Assembly: GCA_023433615.1 (NCBI GenBank) | Contig: JAEZCJ010000034.1 | Span: 45,093 to 109,092, forward strand | From: Bacillota bacterium | GTDB taxonomy: Bacteria > Bacillota > Bacilli > Paenibacillales > Paenibacillaceae | Direction of reading: 5' to 3' | DNA length: 64,000 nt | Shown: positions 60,422-64,000 of the stretch, piece by piece | How the letters are laid out: each line of letters opens with the position of its first letter | Numbering within the stretch: the stretch's first letter is position 1 | Notes under the pieces: generated by a model | What the model was told of the DNA's origin: nothing | The model's input: only the letters and a program-made list of their open reading frames with translations | The model's database searches: none | Translations under genes and position numbers: made by a program

Positions 60422-61935
60422 ATCGTTGGGTGAGGCTGCATCAAGACGATCATGTCATTATTGCGCTGCAAGCATTGGTGAAGGGCGACGTATTGGATCT
60501 CGGGGAGGAACTTGGCACGCTCCAGTTGCGGGACGACGTGCCCTCCGAGCACAAAATCGCGCTGCGGCCGGTCAAGCAAGGCGACGACGTGCTGAAGTTC
60601 GGCTATTCGATCGGCAAGGCCAAGTCGGATATCGAAGCCGGCCAGTGGATACACACGCATAATATGGGAACCGGGCTAAGCGGATTCCTCGAGTATGCGT
60701 ACCAGCCAGTCGAAGAGGCTCGACAGCCGATGGGAGCATCTGCTCGGTCCTCGGCAGCAGCGGACAGGACGTTCCAAGGCTATCTGCGCGAGAACGGAGA
60801 GGCCGGCATCCGCAATGAGATCTGGATCATCAACACGGTCGGCTGCATTAACAAGACCTGCGAGATCTTGGCGAAGCGCGGCGATGCGATGTTCGGCGGC
60901 CGCGTCGACGGCGTCTACCACTTCTCGCATCCGTTCGGCTGCTCGCAGCTCGGCGACGATCTGAAGTACACGCAGAAATTGCTGGCTTCGCTCGTGAACC
61001 ATCCGAATGCGGCGGGCGTGCTCGTCGTCGGACTCGGGTGCGAGAACAATCAGGTCGAGCTGTTCCAGCAGGCGATCGGCGATTACAATCCCGCACGCGT
61101 CAAATTCATGAAGTCGCAGGAGGTAGACGATGAGCTCGAGACCGGCCTTGAGCTGCTCGAGGAGCTCGTCGTCTATGCGGAGGGCTTCAAGCGAGAGCCT
61201 GTCCCGGTGTCCAAGCTGAAGCTGGGATTGAAGTGCGGCGGCTCGGACGGCCTGTCCGGAATTACAGCGAATCCGCTCGTCGGCCAGGTGGCGGACCGGC
61301 TCGTATCGGCAGGCGGAACGGCGATTCTGACCGAGGTGCCGGAGATGTTCGGAGCCGAGACGATTCTGATGAACCGCGCGGCGGACGAACGCATCTTCGA
61401 GCAGATCGTCGACTTGATCAACGACTTCAAGCGCTACTTCATCCGCCACGACCAAGAGATCTACGAGAATCCGTCGCCGGGCAATAAGGCTGGGGGGATC
61501 ACGACGCTGGAGGAAAAATCGCTCGGCTGCACGCAGAAGGGCGGCCGGTCGATCGTGACCGATGTCGTGCCTTACGGCGAGCGCGTGACGAAGGCGGGAC
61601 TGAATCTGCTGGAAGCGCCGGGCAACGACCTTGTATCCGTGACGGCGCTGGCGGCAGGCGGCGCGCATATCGTGCTGTTCACGACCGGCCGCGGCACGCC
61701 GTTCGGCGGGCCGGTGCCGACGGTCAAGCTCGCGACGAACAGCGATCTAGCCGCGCGCAAGAAGAATTGGATCGACTTCAACGCCGGGCGGCTGCTGGAG
61801 GATCAGAGCATGGAGCAGCTTACCGACGAGCTGTGGGAGCAGATTGTGGCGCTCGCGTCGGGCGAACGGCAGACGCTCGGGGAGCGGAATGGCTTTCGCG
61901 AAATAGCCATCTTCAAAGACGGCGTCATCCTATAG
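60418..61935 (+). CDS. uxaA: Altronate dehydratase
   Basis: A 505-residue full-length UxaA that dehydrates D-altronate to 2-keto-3-deoxygluconate. The N-terminal SAF-like domain (residues about 1-95, LKFGYSIGKAKSDIEAGQWI) is followed by the catalytic part with NTVGCINKTCEILAKRGDAM, HPFGCSQLGDD and GLKCGGSDGLSGITANPLVG. The cysteines at these sites are the iron ligands of the family. It is translationally coupled to uxaB. No clear terminator follows; a repeat fragment begins 38 bases downstream. Confidence 0.94.
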   Translation: MNRWVRLHQDDHVIIALQALVKGDVLDLGEELGTLQLRDDVPSEHKIALRPVKQGDDVLKFGYSIGKAKSDIEAGQWIHTHNMGTGLSGFLEYAYQPVEEARQPMGASARSSAAADRTFQGYLRENGEAGIRNEIWIINTVGCINKTCEILAKRGDAMFGGRVDGVYHFSHPFGCSQLGDDLKYTQKLLASLVNHPNAAGVLVVGLGCENNQVELFQQAIGDYNPARVKFMKSQEVDDELETGLELLEELVVYAEGFKREPVPVSKLKLGLKCGGSDGLSGITANPLVGQVADRLVSAGGTAILTEVPEMFGAETILMNRAADERIFEQIVDLINDFKRYFIRHDQEIYENPSPGNKAGGITTLEEKSLGCTQKGGRSIVTDVVPYGERVTKAGLNLLEAPGNDLVSVTALAAGGAHIVLFTTGRGTPFGGPVPTVKLATNSDLAARKKNWIDFNAGRLLEDQSMEQLTDELWEQIVALASGERQTLGERNGFREIAIFKDGVIL

Positions 61936-61972
61936 GTCGCTTGTGATCATGATGAAATGCTCCGAAGCTTAC

Positions 61973-62059
61973 TCGACGTCGAATCTTGAACGCTAGCGAA
62001 TTTTCCGGTGCTCATGTAGCTTAGACTACACTGCGCTCCTCAAATTCTACTATCGTTCA
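61973..62059. repeat. Fragment of the repeat family seen at 22384
   Basis: TCGACGTCGAATCTTGAACG (61973-61992, plus CT) is an exact inverted copy of the core of the 148-bp element at 22463-22484. It begins an imperfect inverted repeat TTGAACG..TAG..GAATTT with AAATTC..TA.CGTTCAA near 61986-62059. The GGACTTTTTGAACA ends of the first copy are absent here, so this is a partial or diverged member. Confidence 0.6.
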
Positions 62060-62150
62060 ACCTTCTCGATGCTGACAAGCGACCCTGTAGAATGGGAATA
62101 GAACTTATCTATTCCCAATCCCTTCCTTAGGCAAGCTGTTGCCGGACAGG

Positions 62151-62156
62151 TATAAT
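62151..62156 (+). promoter_or_regulatory. -10 box TATAAT ahead of the HAD gene
   Basis: A consensus TATAAT with TAGGCA 17 bases upstream as a poor -35. It is the probable promoter of the HAD hydrolase and esterase pair. Confidence 0.5.
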
Positions 62157-62208
62157 AGGGGATAGAGAGCCGCCATGATGCGGCCGGGGAGAGAGGATGT
62201 AGCCTGCC

Positions 62209-62952
62209 GTGAATCGAATGGATGGGAGACAGCATGCGGTATTTTTTGACCTGGACGATACGTTGTATGACCAGCTTGCGCCTTTTCGCGATAGCGTGAA
62301 GGCATGGGTTGCGCCGGAGCTGCTGGAGAACGTGGATTACTCGGCGTTGTTCTATCGCTTTCGCCATCATAGCGATGTATTGTGGGAGCCCTATTGCCGC
62401 GGAGAGCTGCCGCTCGAGAAGATGCGGATGCAGCGCATGGCGCTGGCGCTGGCAGAGATCGGGATCGAGGCGGATGAGCAGCTATGCCGCCGCGTGCAGG
62501 ATGCGTACCTCGAGGGGCAGGGGCGCGTCCGCTACTGGCCTGGCGTCGAAGCGTGCTTAGCGGAGCTCTCCGAGAGCGGCTGCCTGCTGGGCATTATCAC
62601 GAACGGACCGAAGGAGCACCAGCTGCGCAAGCTGGAGGCGCTGGGTATCGAAGCTTACATCCCGCGCGAGCGCTGGTTCATCTCGGGAGCGATCGGGCTC
62701 GCGAAGCCGGATCCTGCGTTGTTCAAGCACGTGAACCGAGAGACAGGGACCCTTCCTGCATACAGCGCGTATATCGGCGATTCGTGGGCGAACGACGTGG
62801 AAGGCGCGCTTGGCGCGGGTTGGTACAGCATCTGGTTCAACAGCCGCGGCAACGCGGCGCAGGAAGGGCCGACACCGCATCTCATCGTATCGGACTATAC
62901 GGAGCTTGCATCGCTAATACTGCGGGTGCAACGGGAGAAATTGATCGGATAA
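62209..62952 (+). CDS. HAD-family hydrolase
   Basis: A 247-residue phosphatase of the YjjG/haloacid-dehalogenase group. Motif I FFDLDDTLYD lies near residue 12, motif II GIITNGPKEHQ near residue 125, motif III Lys in IGLAKPDPALF near residue 164 and motif IV IGDSWANDVEGAL near residue 189. GTG 62209 is the likely start; ATG 62218 is the alternative. A cap domain lies between motifs I and II. Substrate unknown. Confidence 0.9.
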   Translation: MNRMDGRQHAVFFDLDDTLYDQLAPFRDSVKAWVAPELLENVDYSALFYRFRHHSDVLWEPYCRGELPLEKMRMQRMALALAEIGIEADEQLCRRVQDAYLEGQGRVRYWPGVEACLAELSESGCLLGIITNGPKEHQLRKLEALGIEAYIPRERWFISGAIGLAKPDPALFKHVNRETGTLPAYSAYIGDSWANDVEGALGAGWYSIWFNSRGNAAQEGPTPHLIVSDYTELASLILRVQREKLIG

Positions 62953-62977
62953 TTGAGGCATGGAGGAGAGTTGCGGA

Positions 62978-63787
62978 ATGGAACCGTTATTGTTATGGCC
63001 TGAAGGGGCGCCGCATGCTGCGGGCACCGGCGAAGAGGATCAACCTGCGATTACGCCTTATCTGGTGGAGGGCAGCGGCAATCCCGCGATTGTCGTATGC
63101 CCGGGCGGCGGCTATGTAGGCCGCGCTTGGCATGAAGGCGAGCCGATCGCGCAGATGCTGAATGCCAGCGGCATCTCGGCATTCGTGCTGCGGTATCGCG
63201 TAGCACCGTATCGATACCCTTGCGCGCTGCTGGACGCGCAGCGCGCGATCCGATCGGTGCGTGCGCAAGCCGATCGCTTCGGCGTCGACCCGGGCCGCGT
63301 CGGCATCCTTGGATTCTCGGCAGGCGGCCATCTGGCTTCGACGGCCGGCACGCACTACGATCGCGGCGATGCAACGGCCGCAGACCCGATCGAACGGGCA
63401 TCCTGCAGACCGGATGCGCTCATCCTGTGCTATCCTGTCATTACGCTCAAGGAACCGTTCGCGCATCTAGGCTCGCGGAACAACTTGCTCGGACCTTCGC
63501 CGGACGAGCAATTGCTGGACTCCTTGTGCAACGACGAGCAAGTGACGCCTGACACGCCGCCGACCTTCTTGTGGCATACGGCGGAAGACAGCGCGGTTCC
63601 CGTCGAGAACTCGCTGCAGTTCGCCGCTGCGCTAAGCCGCCATAAAGTGCCGTTCGACCTGCACGTCTACCAGCCTGGGGGACACGGGCTCGGACTGGCC
63701 GATCAGCAGCCGCATGCACATGGATGGTCCGCCGCCTGCACGTCGTGGCTCGCTCTGAACGGCTTCGGCACGGGTAAGCTTTTGTAG
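62978..63787 (+). CDS. Alpha/beta hydrolase, esterase/acetylxylan-esterase-like
   Basis: A 269-residue hydrolase. The oxyanion segment is VVCPGGGYVGRAWHEG near residue 35, the nucleophile Ser in ILGFSAGGHLAST near residue 115, the acid in WHTAEDSAVPVENS, and the His in PGGHGLGLADQQ near residue 236. GGAGGAGAG precedes ATG 62978. Dienelactone-hydrolase-like and BD-FAE-type esterases share this layout. A role in removing acetyl groups from plant polysaccharide is suggested by the uronate and sugar genes nearby. Confidence 0.87.
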   Translation: MEPLLLWPEGAPHAAGTGEEDQPAITPYLVEGSGNPAIVVCPGGGYVGRAWHEGEPIAQMLNASGISAFVLRYRVAPYRYPCALLDAQRAIRSVRAQADRFGVDPGRVGILGFSAGGHLASTAGTHYDRGDATAADPIERASCRPDALILCYPVITLKEPFAHLGSRNNLLGPSPDEQLLDSLCNDEQVTPDTPPTFLWHTAEDSAVPVENSLQFAAALSRHKVPFDLHVYQPGGHGLGLADQQPHAHGWSAACTSWLALNGFGTGKLL

Positions 63788-63818
63788 CAGCAGATTGAAA
63801 GTGCGTTCGTGAAATAGG

Positions 63819-63859
63819 AGGCCGCCCCTCACTCATCGCAGATGACTGAGAGGCGGCCT
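63819..63859. terminator. Long hairpin after the esterase gene
   Basis: AGGCCGCC and GGCGGCCT with further pairing CTCA.TCATC/GATGA.TGAG. The T-run afterwards is weak, but the stem is the strongest in the last kilobase. Confidence 0.65.
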
Positions 63860-63914
63860 TCTGCGATTGTGGCAATTGCGAACCCTGCGTCGCTGGGCGG
63901 TTTGAACGAAAGAC

Positions 63915-64000
63915 GCCCGGTCAGCCCAACGAATGCGGTTTTTCGCACTCGTTTCCTCGCGACGGCCCGGTCAGCCCAACGAATGCGGTTTTTCGCACTC
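63915..64000. repeat. Two copies of a 36-bp repeat at 50-bp spacing, running off the window edge
   Basis: Bases 63915-63950 are identical to 63965-64000, giving a 50-bp period with a 14-bp non-repeated part. Each copy contains a small hairpin CGAATGCG..CGCACTCG. More copies may lie to the right. The 14-bp interval is too short for CRISPR spacers. Confidence 0.75.

Noticed and set aside
60676..61668. A 330-codon frame opposite to altronate dehydratase
   Set aside because: Antisense to uxaA, rich in Arg, Ala and Leu with no motif; a shadow.
63915..64000. A CRISPR array
   Set aside because: Only two copies visible, 36-bp units with a 14-bp interval, far shorter than spacers; also no cas genes in the window.

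Overview
The window looks like chromosomal DNA of an endospore-forming, moderately high-GC Paenibacillaceae (Paenibacillus/Cohnella-like). The evidence is a GerA-type spore germination cluster, two spore-coat-type YheC/YheD ATP-grasp genes, an S-layer-homology protein, YesM/YesN two-component genes beside sugar ABC transporters, TTG/GTG starts with strong AGGAGG ribosome sites, and Paenibacillus-like intergenic repeats. I saw no rRNA or tRNA genes, no phage module and no CRISPR array. This assignment is inference from gene content, not from a marker gene.

Layout. 1-3941: a germinant-receptor operon (GerA-type, cut by the left edge, then GerC-type lipoprotein, a small membrane protein and a GerB-type permease). 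3938-10028: mixed single genes (YheC/D, methyltransferase, short-chain dehydrogenase, GNAT) plus a small CD3324/Mor-like HTH gene. 10221-13648: a structured, leader-controlled operon with a sigma-A promoter, a short leader peptide, a rho-independent terminator, a 35-codon reading frame, a second CD3324-like HTH, a zinc-ribbon ABC exporter and DUF1854. 13706-16383: small housekeeping genes. 16522-27289: a sugar uptake region. A kinase/response-regulator/binding-protein trio (minus strand) faces a YtfQ-YtfR-YtfT-YjfF-like furanose transporter that carries a second binding protein and an inserted 148-bp MITE-like element.

27368-34105: a TetR/metallo-hydrolase divergon with a visible operator, then a LacI regulator divergent from an L-fucose operon (isomerase, class II aldolase, rhamnulokinase-type kinase) with a cre/LacI-like palindrome at its promoter. 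34311-43434: a patchwork of small genes (aaRS-like protein, lipoproteins, phosphotransferase, methyltransferases, GNAT, MOSC), a repeat cluster, and a second DNA polymerase beta clamp (dnaN paralogue) in an operon with a ribbon-helix-helix protein. 43475-48596: T-box-controlled serC, a phosphoesterase, a MerR regulator with a classic long-spacer promoter driving an aldo/keto reductase and a YdjC-type deacetylase, and thymidine kinase. 49151-57804: a large SLH/Ig-like surface protein, oxidoreductases, membrane proteins, and an XRE/DUF2975 pair. 57911-63787: an AraC regulator divergent from tagaturonate reductase and altronate dehydratase (hexuronate catabolism), then a HAD phosphatase and an esterase-like hydrolase. 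The right edge ends inside a 50-bp-period repeat.

The metabolic theme is uptake and breakdown of plant or cell-wall sugars (furanoses, fucose, galacturonate) under local regulators. The most interesting candidates are the leader-peptide attenuator upstream of the ABC exporter operon, the accessory beta clamp with its RHH partner, and the aaRS-like orphan. All functional statements come from reading the sequence without database searches.
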